DNA of 64,000 nucleotides from an uncultured Aquimarina sp. (GTDB lineage: Bacteria; Bacteroidota; Bacteroidia; Flavobacteriales; Flavobacteriaceae): assembly GCA_947502885.1 (NCBI GenBank), contig CANNBP010000012.1:1-64000 (forward strand). The letters run 5' to 3'. Position 1 is the stretch's first letter. The number at the start of each line of letters is the position of its first letter. Shown here in pieces: positions 20,201 through 27,651 of this stretch. The position numbers and the translations under genes were made by a program. The notes beneath the pieces were generated by a model. The model was not told the DNA's origin. It made no database searches and saw only the letters and a program-made list of their open reading frames with translations.

Positions 20201-20527
20201 GGTACTGGGGGGCCATGGGGGCCATGGGAGCTTATAGAGCCTTGCGCTGCAAAAAAGTTAGCATATTCGAATAATGATGATATTATCATCTTTCCGATAC
20301 CTGTAAAAGAATTACTTCAAATACAAGTCAACCATAGTAAATCTGAGGTTCTAAAACTCTCATTACATTCTATTTCTGGAAAAAAGGTCCGAACATTAAT
20401 AAATCAAAGAATGAATGCTGGTAACCATTATGTTTCTCATAACATTTCTTCTCTACCCAAAGGCATATATATCTTGAAAATAGAAAATGAAAATCGTATC
20501 CAAGTAAAAAAAATCATAATTGATTAA
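17213..20527 (+). CDS. Second secreted S8 protease, paralogue of the preceding gene
   Basis: Signal peptide 1-23 (ending TVIAQ). The catalytic triad is Asp226 (IMDEPVQVDHPDL), His280 (MEHGTHVAG) and Ser464 (GTSMATPHVSG). The motif around the Asp is 'DEP', which departs even more from the family's 'D[ST]G' than the neighbour's 'DYG'. Two FnIII domains, a CBM5/12-like module, two 93-residue Ig-like domains (unit starts at 19526 and 19805, again 279 bp apart), a second CBM5/12-like module (WGPWELIEPC) and a T9SS tail (IFPIPVKE ... VKKIIID) follow. It differs from its neighbour mainly in having two Ig repeats instead of four. The two genes are a tandem duplication, and the two products likely share a substrate. 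A strong terminator follows. Confidence 0.95.
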   Translation: MKSQHKISLIILLFFSLGTVIAQEKFNHKNQQKNTVVIKFYSTQTTALDKAQKNTSEKGKMRFYKQYGYVKTGITDIDKCNRKLKTTSMKRVFRHAGKFEEKHRKSGLHLWYEITYDHTITVDDAIDLYKKSNQIETAHARYKAELSDGYSNKSQAQIVPISENTPQPIAFKANNFSGAPNDPDYAKQWHYNNTGQNGGTSGSDIKLEKAWDIEKGDSRVIVAIMDEPVQVDHPDLKRNMWINENEIPGNEIDDDNNGYIDDVNGYDYVRETGNIIGMEHGTHVAGTVAAETNNGVGVAGVAGGTGNGDGVRIMSCAILGFGVGGLEESYVYAADHGAVISQNSWSLHAYPYDNQSQITATKAGIDYFIANAGGPSKAMNGGIVVFAMGNDNHEYNDSYPDSNTSVFHVGSTNYKDKKSSFSNFGTWGEIFAPGGGKEQLSDPKEVHILSTLHNSAYGYLSGTSMATPHVSGVAALVISHNYGNITPSQVKAVLQGSSDSIDHLNPDYIDKLGSGRLNALNALTYNIETIPLNITQESRTETSIVIKWNNIISANSYEIRYKATGQANWITISDINTNAYNVQGLNKATEYHFQVRSKEASETSLYSERKIFWTDLINPEIPTNIRVTEKRPKNATINWDTIDHASAYEISYKKAEDQEWIIFLSRKNYRGTLINLSEGASYQARVRAIYGDIYSNYSNVANFITGNPVCSDFEPWDPNKVYPGTGFWVEGSLVSHNNAIYENKHWTQNQEPGVSSAWKKLFTCNGGGNLSPTVSITQPNNRQVFEQQTLSAITLSANASDPDGTIASIQFEANGTNLTQGNNISWLPPAFGNYTIKVTATDDKGATATSQIAITINEKNSNQPPIVSINQPNDGQIFEQETLSAITLSANASDTDGTIASVQFEVNNALLAQGNNISWTPPAFGNYTIKVTATDDKGATATNQIMIAVKEVVTGGDCNGISAWNPNTTYPSEGGVKVSHKNNIYQNKWWTQNNEPGTGGPWGPWELIEPCAAKKLAYSNNDDIIIFPIPVKELLQIQVNHSKSEVLKLSLHSISGKKVRTLINQRMNAGNHYVSHNISSLPKGIYILKIENENRIQVKKIIID

Positions 20528-20555
20528 TTGATCTAAAAAACAATCTTATTTGTAT

Positions 20556-20598
20556 ATAGGCTGTCTGGATAAACCCAGACAGCCTATGTTTTTTTTGA
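20556..20598 (+). terminator. Rho-independent terminator after the second S8 protease
   Basis: The stem TAGGCTGTCTGG / CCAGACAGCCTA with a short loop is followed by a T-rich run (ATGTTTTTTTTG). It lies 30 bp past the stop codon. Confidence 0.9.
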
Positions 20599-20711
20599 GT
20601 CTAATTAAACTCCATAAAATCATAACAAAAAATTAAAATATACCTGGATTGATAAGATCTAAGGTATTACACAAATTTTTATTTCTAAATTTCTTGTTTT
20701 TAAACCCCTTC

Positions 20712-20783
20712 TAGAATTACGTCTTCTTTCCTTTTGGCACGGTTACTTCATGCTAAATGAGAATAACCGTAAACGTAATTCTA
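20712..20783. repeat. Nested inverted repeat upstream of an ECF sigma gene
   Basis: The outer arms TAGAATTACGT (20712-20722) and ACGTAATTCTA (20773-20783) are perfectly complementary. Inside them, ACGGTTACTTCAT (20739-20751) pairs imperfectly with ATGAGAATAACCGT (20757-20770). The structure ends 52 bp before the sigma factor start codon. It could be an operator, an mRNA leader structure or a small palindromic mobile remnant. Confidence 0.6.
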
Positions 20784-20835
20784 AATAAAAACACATTTTA
20801 CCATACTACGAATAAACCTAATTAATTTAATTAAA

Positions 20836-21408
20836 ATGAAAATTAGAAGTAAAAACAAATCCGGTCTTGACTTAGCTATAGTCGAGAAATCTATTATCAG
20901 TTTTAAATCAGAAATAGTAAAAACTATTCAAAAACATTATTCTTGGGATAGGCACGAGGCACAAACAATTTATCATGATGCATGCCTTCTAGTCTTACAA
21001 CAAATTAAAGATGGAACTGTTGAAGAGATCAATAAAGCTTATCTTATTAAAGTGTGTAAGAACCTAGGCGCAAACCAATACCGTAAAAGTTTAAAAGAAA
21101 AAAAAAGATTCTCTAGATACTGGGTCGAAACCTCTAAAACCTATCAAGAAACCATACATAAAAACTACGGGATAACTCTTTTTGAACCCGAAGAATACTT
21201 AGAGATTTATGCATTAAAAGCGCTAAGGGCTTTTAGTTTACTTGACAAAAAATGCCAGCAAATTATTCAGTTAAAATATGTAAGTGGTCACTCACATAAA
21301 ACTATTGCCGATCATTCCTTACATATCAACACAGCCGATAGTGCCAAAACCACACTAAATCGCTGTTTAAAATATTGGAGAAACCTTAACAATAGAATGG
21401 CATCATGA
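20836..21408 (+). CDS. ECF-like RNA polymerase sigma factor
   Basis: The 190-aa protein shows region 2 (about 25-90, 'HYSWDRHEAQTIYHDACLLVLQQIKDG') and region 4 (about 135-185, 'LDKKCQQIIQLKYVSGHSHKTIADHS') connected by a charged linker. The region 2.3/2.4 sequence is divergent from the FecR-linked sigma factors. The last codons overlap the next ORF by 4 nt (ATGA), so the two are translationally coupled. No SusC or FecR gene follows, so this is a different regulatory type from the sigma gene at 12.4-12.9 kb. Its targets cannot be read from the window; the protease genes just upstream are candidates. Confidence 0.85.
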   Translation: MKIRSKNKSGLDLAIVEKSIISFKSEIVKTIQKHYSWDRHEAQTIYHDACLLVLQQIKDGTVEEINKAYLIKVCKNLGANQYRKSLKEKKRFSRYWVETSKTYQETIHKNYGITLFEPEEYLEIYALKALRAFSLLDKKCQQIIQLKYVSGHSHKTIADHSLHINTADSAKTTLNRCLKYWRNLNNRMAS

Positions 21409-21785
21409 AAAAGAATATTACTAAAGATCAATTAATTGAGAAGTTCTTGACTCATACTATGACCCCAAATGAGTTAATTACGTTCAAAAATGAATGGAAA
21501 AAAAATCCAGATTTTGTAAAAGAGGTTCAAGATTATTCCATGCTTATCATAAGTATTAAAACAATACATCAACTGCATAAATTAAGAAAAAAAAGAATTC
21601 ATAGAATTGTTTCAATCAATCATATTTTTAGGCAAATTGTAATTACCTCTTATTTAATTTTTACTTGTGTAAAAACACCTATATCATTTACAATTCAACA
21701 TTTATTAAAAAAGATCCAATTACAAGATTATTGTATAAATCATAATGTTTCTTCTTTTAAAGATAGCAGTAAGCTAAGTAATTAA
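21405..21785 (+). CDS. Small protein translationally coupled to the sigma factor (candidate anti-sigma factor)
   Basis: The 126-aa product starts inside the ATGA overlap with the sigma gene. Its N-terminus (DQLIEKFLTHTMTPNELITFKNEWKKNPDFVKEVQDY) has the look of short anti-sigma N-terminal helices in Bacteroidota ('lie.yL.g.L...E...fe....'). A basic stretch (LRKKRIHRI) and one moderately hydrophobic segment (IVITSYLIFTCVKTPISF) follow. An anti-sigma role is inferred from coupling and the N-terminal helix pattern. I do not recognise a named family, and no zinc-binding HxxxCxxC motif is present. Confidence 0.6.
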   Translation: MKKNITKDQLIEKFLTHTMTPNELITFKNEWKKNPDFVKEVQDYSMLIISIKTIHQLHKLRKKRIHRIVSINHIFRQIVITSYLIFTCVKTPISFTIQHLLKKIQLQDYCINHNVSSFKDSSKLSN

Positions 21786-22057
21786 CTCTATCCCTTTAAA
21801 GAGTATAAAAACTACTATCATTTTTAAAATATAAGTAGCACTATTTTTACGACTTATTCATCCCGAATACTAGTATCATACATACAATATACTTGCTTTA
21901 GCTTTAAAACAAAATCTGCATTTACCATATTTATTATACCATTTACACCTTAAATTTCATTGATTCTAAAGTTTTTGATAAAATTTAAAGTATAAATGGT
22001 TATTTATTTTAACTATTTAAATAAGTCTATTAAACACTAACCTTTCTTTACATTACC

Positions 22058-22798
22058 TCAACTTAAGACCGAATATCCATGGATAAAGTCATTTTTATAA
22101 CTTCTACCTAAAAGAGCTTTCACATTATCTTCTAGAATGATTAGGTTATCATTATAATGTACCTCTTTGACTTTATTCATATTCACTATAAAATTGCGAT
22201 GAGAACGTGCAAAAACTGATTTTGGTAATCGCCTTTGCAGATCAACCAGTGTGTGTTCTAGTAAAAAAGTATTTTTGTCGGCCATAATCTTAGAATATCT
22301 GCCTTCGACTTCAACACAAGAAATATCGTTAAGCAGTATTTTATGAAGAACACTATTTTTTTTAATAAAAAAAGCATCATTATTGGCCTCTGACTTCTTT
22401 TCTTTATGCCCCATATCGTTAACCGATTTCTCTAATGCCAGCTCTATTGCATACAGAACTTCTAACTTATTAAAAGGCTTTAACAAAAAACTAAATGGTT
22501 GTTCAATTTTTGCTTTTTCAAAAATTGCTCTATCCATATGACCTGTTAAAAACACAAAAGGCTTCAAAGTATTTTTATTGAGATTAACCTTATTTGCAAA
22601 AGTGATTCCATCAGGATTTCCGTTTAAGAAAATATCAATAACTACAATATCAATATGCTCTGTATAATATAAAGATAGTGCCTGTTTAAGATTAGAAGCT
22701 ATAGCAACAACTCGACAATCATTTTTTTCTAAATGTTCTTTTAAAAGGTTCGCTTCAAAATCATTATCTTCAATAATCAACACATTAATTTTTTTCAT
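22058..22798 (-). CDS. LytTR-family response regulator
   Basis: The 246-aa protein has an N-terminal receiver domain (1-120). The phosphoacceptor Asp is in 'DIVVIDIFLNGNPDG', with acidic pocket residues 'IIEDND' and the conserved Lys in 'FLLKPFNK'. A LytTR DNA-binding domain occupies about 145-240 (VLHKILLNDISCVEVEGRYSKI ... FARSHRNFIVNMNKVKEVHYNDN). The start codon overlaps the 3' end of the histidine kinase gene by 14 nt. It probably controls genes whose promoters carry paired LytTR sites; no target is visible. The pair lies downstream of the toxin-lysis cluster on the same strand, but a terminator hairpin separates them. Confidence 0.93.
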   Translation of the reverse strand: MKKINVLIIEDNDFEANLLKEHLEKNDCRVVAIASNLKQALSLYYTEHIDIVVIDIFLNGNPDGITFANKVNLNKNTLKPFVFLTGHMDRAIFEKAKIEQPFSFLLKPFNKLEVLYAIELALEKSVNDMGHKEKKSEANNDAFFIKKNSVLHKILLNDISCVEVEGRYSKIMADKNTFLLEHTLVDLQRRLPKSVFARSHRNFIVNMNKVKEVHYNDNLIILEDNVKALLGRSYKNDFIHGYSVLS

Positions 22799-23903
22799 TA
22801 TCGATACATTTTGATTTGGGTAATTTTACAAAAACTGTTGTTCCTACATTTTTAGTGCTTTGAATGGTTAAAGTTCCTTGATTTCTTTTTACAAAAGAAG
22901 AACATAACCGAAGTCCAAGACCTGTACTCTTTTTTCCGTTGGTGTCTGTAGTGGTTTCAATCATTATGTTATGTAGCTTATGAAGTATTTTTTCATCTAT
23001 ACCTGCCCCCGAATCCGTTATAGCGACAATACTATGTGTGGTATCGTCTATAATTTTTATCGATATGTCTCCTTGATTTGGAGTAAACTTTATGGCATTA
23101 TCAATAAGATTTCTAAAAACTACTTTTAGAGAGTTTATATCACCGTACACTATCGATTCATTCGATACATTAAAAACAAAATTTATCTCTTTCATCTCTA
23201 TTGCAGGTATAAATACCGGAATAATTTGTTCTAATAGAGATACCAAGGTTATTTTCTCCTTCTGAAAAAACATATTCTTATTTCGAAGCATAATCCAATG
23301 TAGTAAGTTATCCAGTAATAAATATGACTTATTGGCTGCTAGGTTTCCTATACGAATTAATTCATTTAACTTCTCTAAATTGTTTTCCTTTAACTCTGTT
23401 TTCATATGATCGGTAATCATTATCAGATGATGGGTTGGTGATCTTAAATCATGCGCCAAAACAGAAAGCAGTTCATCTTTTAACCTATTTAGATTATTTA
23501 GTGATTTATTTTGTACTCTAATTATTCTTTTTTTTGATAATGTGATTTTATAAAAACGAATAACAAAAAATAATACAATCAATATGGTAATATTACTCGC
23601 TATTAGAATTTTTTGTTGAATCTCTTCTTTTTTTAATATTTGTTGATGCAAAGCATGACATTTTTTGAAGGTATTTGTTTTACCATCTATTGTATTTTTT
23701 TTATCATAAGAAAAATATGTTTTTAGTGTTTTATTGTTTAGGTCTTGTAAAAACGCTGCATATTGTTTGTGCAAGATATCTATATCAAAAGGACTGTATT
23801 GTTTTGTTTTTATGTAAAGTATTTCTCTTGTACTCATAACATCGTTTACACTTGTTAATGATAATACACATGCAATACTTATCAAAAGTAAGGATTTGAT
23901 CAC
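22785..23903 (-). CDS. Membrane sensor histidine kinase
   Basis: The 372-aa kinase begins at a GTG; this start preserves the signal-like N-terminus (IKSLLLISIACVLSLTS). A short periplasmic or extracytoplasmic region and a transmembrane helix at ~98-117 (IASNITILIVLFFVIRFY) come next. The kinase core has an H-box 'LSVLAHDLRSPTHH', N-box 'RNLIDNAIKFTP', G1 'DSGAGI' and G2 'GLGL'. It phosphorylates the LytTR regulator encoded immediately downstream with a 14-nt overlap. The ligand is unknown. Confidence 0.93.
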   Translation of the reverse strand: MIKSLLLISIACVLSLTSVNDVMSTREILYIKTKQYSPFDIDILHKQYAAFLQDLNNKTLKTYFSYDKKNTIDGKTNTFKKCHALHQQILKKEEIQQKILIASNITILIVLFFVIRFYKITLSKKRIIRVQNKSLNNLNRLKDELLSVLAHDLRSPTHHLIMITDHMKTELKENNLEKLNELIRIGNLAANKSYLLLDNLLHWIMLRNKNMFFQKEKITLVSLLEQIIPVFIPAIEMKEINFVFNVSNESIVYGDINSLKVVFRNLIDNAIKFTPNQGDISIKIIDDTTHSIVAITDSGAGIDEKILHKLHNIMIETTTDTNGKKSTGLGLRLCSSFVKRNQGTLTIQSTKNVGTTVFVKLPKSKCIDNEKN

Positions 23904-24496
23904 GGCGGTATTTTTTAATTAGTATTGGTCTCAAATTTGACTAGATAAAATTGGTTATAGTTGGGATTTCTATTACAACTTTATCAACTCTGGCTATTAC
24001 TAAAAATACATGCTGCCATATATGTATACATTGATCGAATATCAATATTATATACACTAAGATTAAAAATCGTTTTTGTTTTCTAAAAAGGTAATTACAT
24101 TTCATAATGATTCTTTTGCATCCTCTACTTTTAAGTTAGAGGACTAGGTTTTAAGTTTAGTTTTGCGTTATAGACGTATGTCTATGATTGTAACTATGTC
24201 TAAAACGGGGAAAATGTAAACAGTTTGTATGAGAAATTTTTCTTAAAAATTTTAATACGTAGTAATTAAAAAAAAGAAATTAGACACCTAAAAACAACAC
24301 AAAACTCAATAAAACAGTAACTTAAACTTCAAAAAAACAAACCTTCTTTGATTAACAACAATACTATTTAAAAGTCAAGGTTTTCAAAGAAGGATGTGTT
24401 TTTTCAGCATTCGATCAACACAAAACAAGGTAGTAAAACCACTTTTGCATGACATCAAATATCCAATAAACAACCGTGTTAATGTTCCGTTTTTTA
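23904..24496. other. 593-bp spacer between the lysis cassette and the kinase gene
   Basis: No ORF is supported here. The right part holds a terminator-like hairpin for the toxin-lysis cluster (listed separately), and the left part should hold the promoter of the histidine kinase operon. Nothing else is recognised. Confidence 0.5.
24331..24393 (-). terminator. Hairpin terminator candidate at the end of the toxin-lysis cluster
   Basis: On the minus strand a TCAAAGAAGG arm (24384-24393) and its complement CCTTCTTTGA (24342-24351) enclose a 32-nt loop. They are followed by GTTTGTTTTTTT. The T-run supports termination; the large loop lowers confidence. It lies about 100 bp past the spanin-like gene. 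Confidence 0.55.
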
Positions 24497-24829
24497 CTAA
24501 ATCTCAGAAAAGTACAGGTAATTTTTTTCTTTGGTTAACTCTTTAATCTTATCAATTTTTTCATCTTGTTGTTCCTTTAGTTTTTTAATTAAAAACTCAT
24601 CTTTTGTAATCAAACCTGTTAGACTATCTACTTTAGTTTTTAATCTACTTACTCTATCATCTAAAAATTGATTTGCCTTTAAAAGTTGATTATATTCTTT
24701 TTTTAAAAGTTCTGCTTCTATTTGTTCGATAGATTCTGGTGTTTCTTCTTTACTATTTCTATTTAGAAAAAATAGGGTTAGACATACTATCGCTAGTCCT
24801 GTAAGAAGAATATATGTAATGTTTTTCAT
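24497..24829 (-). CDS. Spanin-like small membrane-anchored coiled-coil protein
   Basis: The 110-aa product has one N-terminal transmembrane segment (ITYILLTGLAIVCLTLFFL). A long heptad-rich coiled coil follows from ~30 to ~100 (EQIEAELLKKEYNQLLKANQFLD ... RVSRLKTKVDSLTGLI). This is the topology of an Rz-type inner-membrane spanin: a periplasmic coiled coil anchored by its N-terminus. Its position directly after endolysin and holin supports a lysis role. No companion outer-membrane lipoprotein (Rz1-like) was found overlapping or behind it. The assignment therefore rests on topology and neighbourhood, not sequence homology. It could also be a generic small division-type protein. Confidence 0.6.
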   Translation of the reverse strand: MKNITYILLTGLAIVCLTLFFLNRNSKEETPESIEQIEAELLKKEYNQLLKANQFLDDRVSRLKTKVDSLTGLITKDEFLIKKLKEQQDEKIDKIKELTKEKNYLYFSEI

Positions 24830-24904
24830 GTGTAATTTTGTTTAAGTTAGTACTATAATTTTTATCGAATTCGTATTATTCCTATGGTTAAGTTTACTCC
24901 AATT

Positions 24905-24979
24905 ATTGTCTATCTGAGCTTGTCAAAGATGATCATCATTTGTTACCGTACTATACTTTGACAGGCTCAGTGTGACAAT
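24905..24979. repeat. Palindromic intergenic element (REP-like), copy A
   Basis: Two 24-nt arms (24905-24928 and 24956-24979) are complementary with about four mismatches around a 27-nt loop. The right arm contains CTTTGACAGGCTCAG. A similar core (GACAGGCTTAG) occurs in the palindrome at 54542-54616. It lies between the holin and spanin-like genes and could form an mRNA hairpin. Confidence 0.7.
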
Positions 24980-25021
24980 CGTTCATCATTGAACTGGTTT
25001 AAACTATACTGGTTGGCGAGA

Positions 25022-25432
25022 TTATTTTTTCTTTTTATCGATGAGTTCATCGATAGAACCCGAAACTCCTCCTTTTTTAAGTACATTCACCAATGCTTTA
25101 AAAGGATTGACTCCATAAATTCTATTAAAATTTTCTAGTATCGATTTAATTTCTGTGATAGCAATAAAGCCTGCTATAATTTTTAAGAAAGGGACCTCAT
25201 CTACAATATGCTTTTCTAAAAAGTAAGACGCAAGTATCACAAGATTATAGATAAAGAACTTAGAAATCGTATGTGCGATACGATCGCTACGAATCATGAT
25301 TTTATCTTTATATGAGGCATATAGTCCTGTTATAAAATCTACCACAATTAAAAAAATCATGGTAATCATTACGGCTCTTACCGGGGCTAACAGCGCCAGC
25401 AGCCAAAAAGTACTTTGTGTTATTTTATCCAT
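25022..25432 (-). CDS. Phage-type holin
   Basis: The 136-aa protein has three to four hydrophobic segments. One carries the 'FLIVVDFITGLYASYKDK' signature of the phage holin 4 family (Phage_holin_4_1). The C-terminal end is basic (DELIDKKKK). Holins form inner-membrane pores that give an endolysin access to peptidoglycan. The start overlaps the endolysin gene by 8 nt, so the two are coupled. No phage structural genes are nearby, which makes a prophage origin less likely than a domesticated lysis module linked to the toxin genes upstream. Confidence 0.85.
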   Translation of the reverse strand: MDKITQSTFWLLALLAPVRAVMITMIFLIVVDFITGLYASYKDKIMIRSDRIAHTISKFFIYNLVILASYFLEKHIVDEVPFLKIIAGFIAITEIKSILENFNRIYGVNPFKALVNVLKKGGVSGSIDELIDKKKK

Positions 25433-25853
25433 TTTTTATCAGTTTTCTATACCCTAATATTCGATTTTTAGGGTATGGGTTAATCCCAACTTTATTATTT
25501 TGATTTCCTCCCAAAAGGTATATATGACCTTTGCTCTCTCTTATGTAAAAGCCCACATGACCTTTCCAGCTTTCTAGTGATTCTCGCCATAAAACGACAA
25601 TATCACCTATTGCCGGGGTTTGCAAAGCCTCTCCTACTGTTAACCAACTACGAGCATTAAGTTTACCAGAATAAGTATAACCACATTCTTTGGCTACCCA
25701 ATTGGCATAGGCACTACACCAGGCGGTTTCATCATGTAGTTTATTACCATCAAAACCAAGAATGTTAAAATAGGTTAGGATTTGGGGATGGTCTTTACCA
25801 CCCCCTATTTCTTTTACACCATACTGTGATAGTGCTTTTTGAAGTATTGTCAT
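25425..25853 (-). CDS. TIGR02594-type peptidoglycan hydrolase (endolysin)
   Basis: The 142-aa protein fits the TIGR02594 / NlpC-P60-CHAP-like family. The catalytic Cys is in 'DETAWCSAYANWVAKECGY', the His in 'WKGHVGFYI', and a third polar residue in 'LLGGNQNNKVG'. It would cut peptide bonds in the cell wall. There is no signal peptide, as expected for an enzyme that leaves through a holin pore encoded by the overlapping next gene. The family is common as phage lysin and beside injection-type toxins. Confidence 0.9.
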   Translation of the reverse strand: MTILQKALSQYGVKEIGGGKDHPQILTYFNILGFDGNKLHDETAWCSAYANWVAKECGYTYSGKLNARSWLTVGEALQTPAIGDIVVLWRESLESWKGHVGFYIRESKGHIYLLGGNQNNKVGINPYPKNRILGYRKLIKNG

Positions 25854-25922
25854 ATGTTGGTTGTTGTTATGCCAAGAGCCATGTTAGATTTTACAAACAC
25901 AGCTCTTTTTTATTAATACATA

Positions 25923-27329
25923 TTATTTCTTATAAACCTCTCTCAACGCATCTTGCCCACCTGATTGTGCAAAAGGTGCATCTTTAGTCATATTTCTACC
26001 TGCGTATGTTATTGCAAAACCATTAACTCCAGCTTTAACAAGAGCAGTTTTTACAATATTCTTATCTGGTTTACCTGATTCCTCTATTCTTTTAAGTTCT
26101 CTACCTCGTTCTGCTACTTGTATAGCTGCAAACTCTCGTAATCTAGCGCCATCAACACTTTTAAGATCTTTAGCTAAGACACCTATAGGCAAATTCGCTT
26201 CTAATCCAGCATAATATGAAATGATATTGGCTTTTTGGACTTGTGACCATTTAGTGATACTATCTATACCTCCCACTACATCATCATAAGATCGTGCATA
26301 ACGTTTTCCATTGACCCAACTGGCCGCTAACACATCATTACCAAGACCGATTGCATGTATTTCTCCATCCAACAAATGGGCAGTATTAAAACCTATTTTT
26401 GCAATCAACACCCCTGCATCATCTTTTGCATCGTTGTAATCTTGGTCGCTAACAGGGTTTTTAATTCTATTTCTTATACCGTCTCCTGCATCCCCTAATA
26501 TCTGATCTCTTATGTGATCTGCAGCTTGTATAGCAGTCTTGTTTACCGTTATTTTGTCTACATTATCCTTAGTAAAACCAGGGCTACCAACACCACTTGA
26601 ATTTGGTATTTGTTGCACCGCTCTTACAAGTTCCGATCCTATTTGTGCTAATCGTTTAAAGCTTTTTTGATCTTCGCTAATTGTATCAAATCGTCTTGAA
26701 AATAATGTTGCATATTCGGCTACAGGGGGATCATTTGTTAATCTGTCAACATTTACTTCTTTTTTTTGCGCATCACTTAAAGAACCAATAAAAGCCGTAC
26801 TATTTTCTTTTAATACGTTTTCTATATCTCCCAAAGCAAGCTCTAGTCCAGAACGTGTTAAAGACCCCAACCAACTTTTTACATCTGCGTTATTAAATCC
26901 CAAAATTAAATCCTGATTATCCTCTACAGAAAGTTGTCGATATGCACTTTCTCTCTCAGCTTTTTTTCTTGCAGATAATCCTTCAATAATACTTTCTCTT
27001 TGTTCTTGTCGTTCCCTTTCTCTACTTCGGTCTTTTTCTATTCTATCAGCTTCTCTTCTACGCTCTCTACCACGAAAACCTCTATCAGGCGTCCTACTAA
27101 CATCCCTTCTACCTCTTCTCTCTGTATCTCTTCTTGGTCTTCTTTCTCTAGAAGAGCTTGAATCACTGCTATCATCTCTATCAAAATCTCTACGACGACC
27201 TCTCCTTCTTCCTATTGGACTATCATCTCTACTATCACTTCGCCCTCCTCTATCAATTCGGCTTTTTTTATCTCTTTCTCTACTGCGACTTCTACTTCTA
27301 CCTCTATTTCTTTTATTTTTTCCAGGCAT
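25923..27329 (-). CDS. Protein with SR-like arginine/serine N-terminus (candidate toxin cargo)
   Basis: The 468-aa product opens with about 112 residues holding some 40 arginines, many in RS, RD and RE dipeptides (RSRSRSRERDKK near residue 11). This resembles the RS domains of eukaryotic splicing factors in composition. Residues ~130-468 look globular and mostly helical, with no recognised domain; motifs worth searching are 'GFNTAHLLDGEIHAIGLGNDVLAASWVNGKRYARSYDDVV' (in parts) and the C-terminal 'GQDALREVYKK'. It shares the strongly basic head with the four other large proteins of the cluster, and lies 69 bp before the endolysin gene. I infer a cargo or accessory role in the Tc-like system; nucleic-acid binding is the alternative. 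Confidence 0.7.
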   Translation of the reverse strand: MPGKNKRNRGRSRSRSRERDKKSRIDRGGRSDSRDDSPIGRRRGRRRDFDRDDSSDSSSSRERRPRRDTERRGRRDVSRTPDRGFRGRERRREADRIEKDRSRERERQEQRESIIEGLSARKKAERESAYRQLSVEDNQDLILGFNNADVKSWLGSLTRSGLELALGDIENVLKENSTAFIGSLSDAQKKEVNVDRLTNDPPVAEYATLFSRRFDTISEDQKSFKRLAQIGSELVRAVQQIPNSSGVGSPGFTKDNVDKITVNKTAIQAADHIRDQILGDAGDGIRNRIKNPVSDQDYNDAKDDAGVLIAKIGFNTAHLLDGEIHAIGLGNDVLAASWVNGKRYARSYDDVVGGIDSITKWSQVQKANIISYYAGLEANLPIGVLAKDLKSVDGARLREFAAIQVAERGRELKRIEESGKPDKNIVKTALVKAGVNGFAITYAGRNMTKDAPFAQSGGQDALREVYKK

Positions 27330-27651
27330 ATTTTTTAAATTTTGAATATTGTTATATCACCCAAGTTTTTACAAGGGCGTAGTTTTTGTATATGTTTTTG
27401 ATGATTTAAAAAAAGGAAACAAGGCTAATGATTCTCAGACTTAAGTAGATCTAGACAATCATTTTTGAAATGGTAGAATCGTATTGATTGATTAACTTAT
27501 TAGAAGTTACAATGACCTCATAATTACCCTACCCCTTAAATTTTTTGATTTAACAGATTAGCCTTAATTCCTTGAAGTTGAAAACACCTCACTGACTTAG
27601 AACTTGCCAGTGAGGTTATATTCTGGATTATTTTTTAATTTATCTATAGTA
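27330..27651. other. 322-bp spacer inside the toxin cluster
   Basis: No ORF is supported. The stem-loop at 27586-27616 lies just behind the acidic small protein gene. The rest probably holds a promoter for the SR-like/endolysin/holin/spanin group, although I could not point to a clear -33/-7 pair. This gap suggests the cluster is at least two transcripts. Confidence 0.45.
27586..27616 (-). terminator. Stem-loop after the acidic small protein gene
   Basis: The 9-bp arms ACCTCACTG and CAGTGAGGT flank a 13-nt loop. On the minus strand they are followed by GTTTTCAACTT, a weak T-tract. It may act as an intra-cluster attenuator or terminator. Confidence 0.5.

Noticed and set aside
24497..25853. 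Prophage remnant as the source of the lysis genes
   Set aside because: No phage structural, packaging or replication gene is present, and the genes are in line with the toxin cluster. A prophage just outside the window cannot be excluded but is not supported here.
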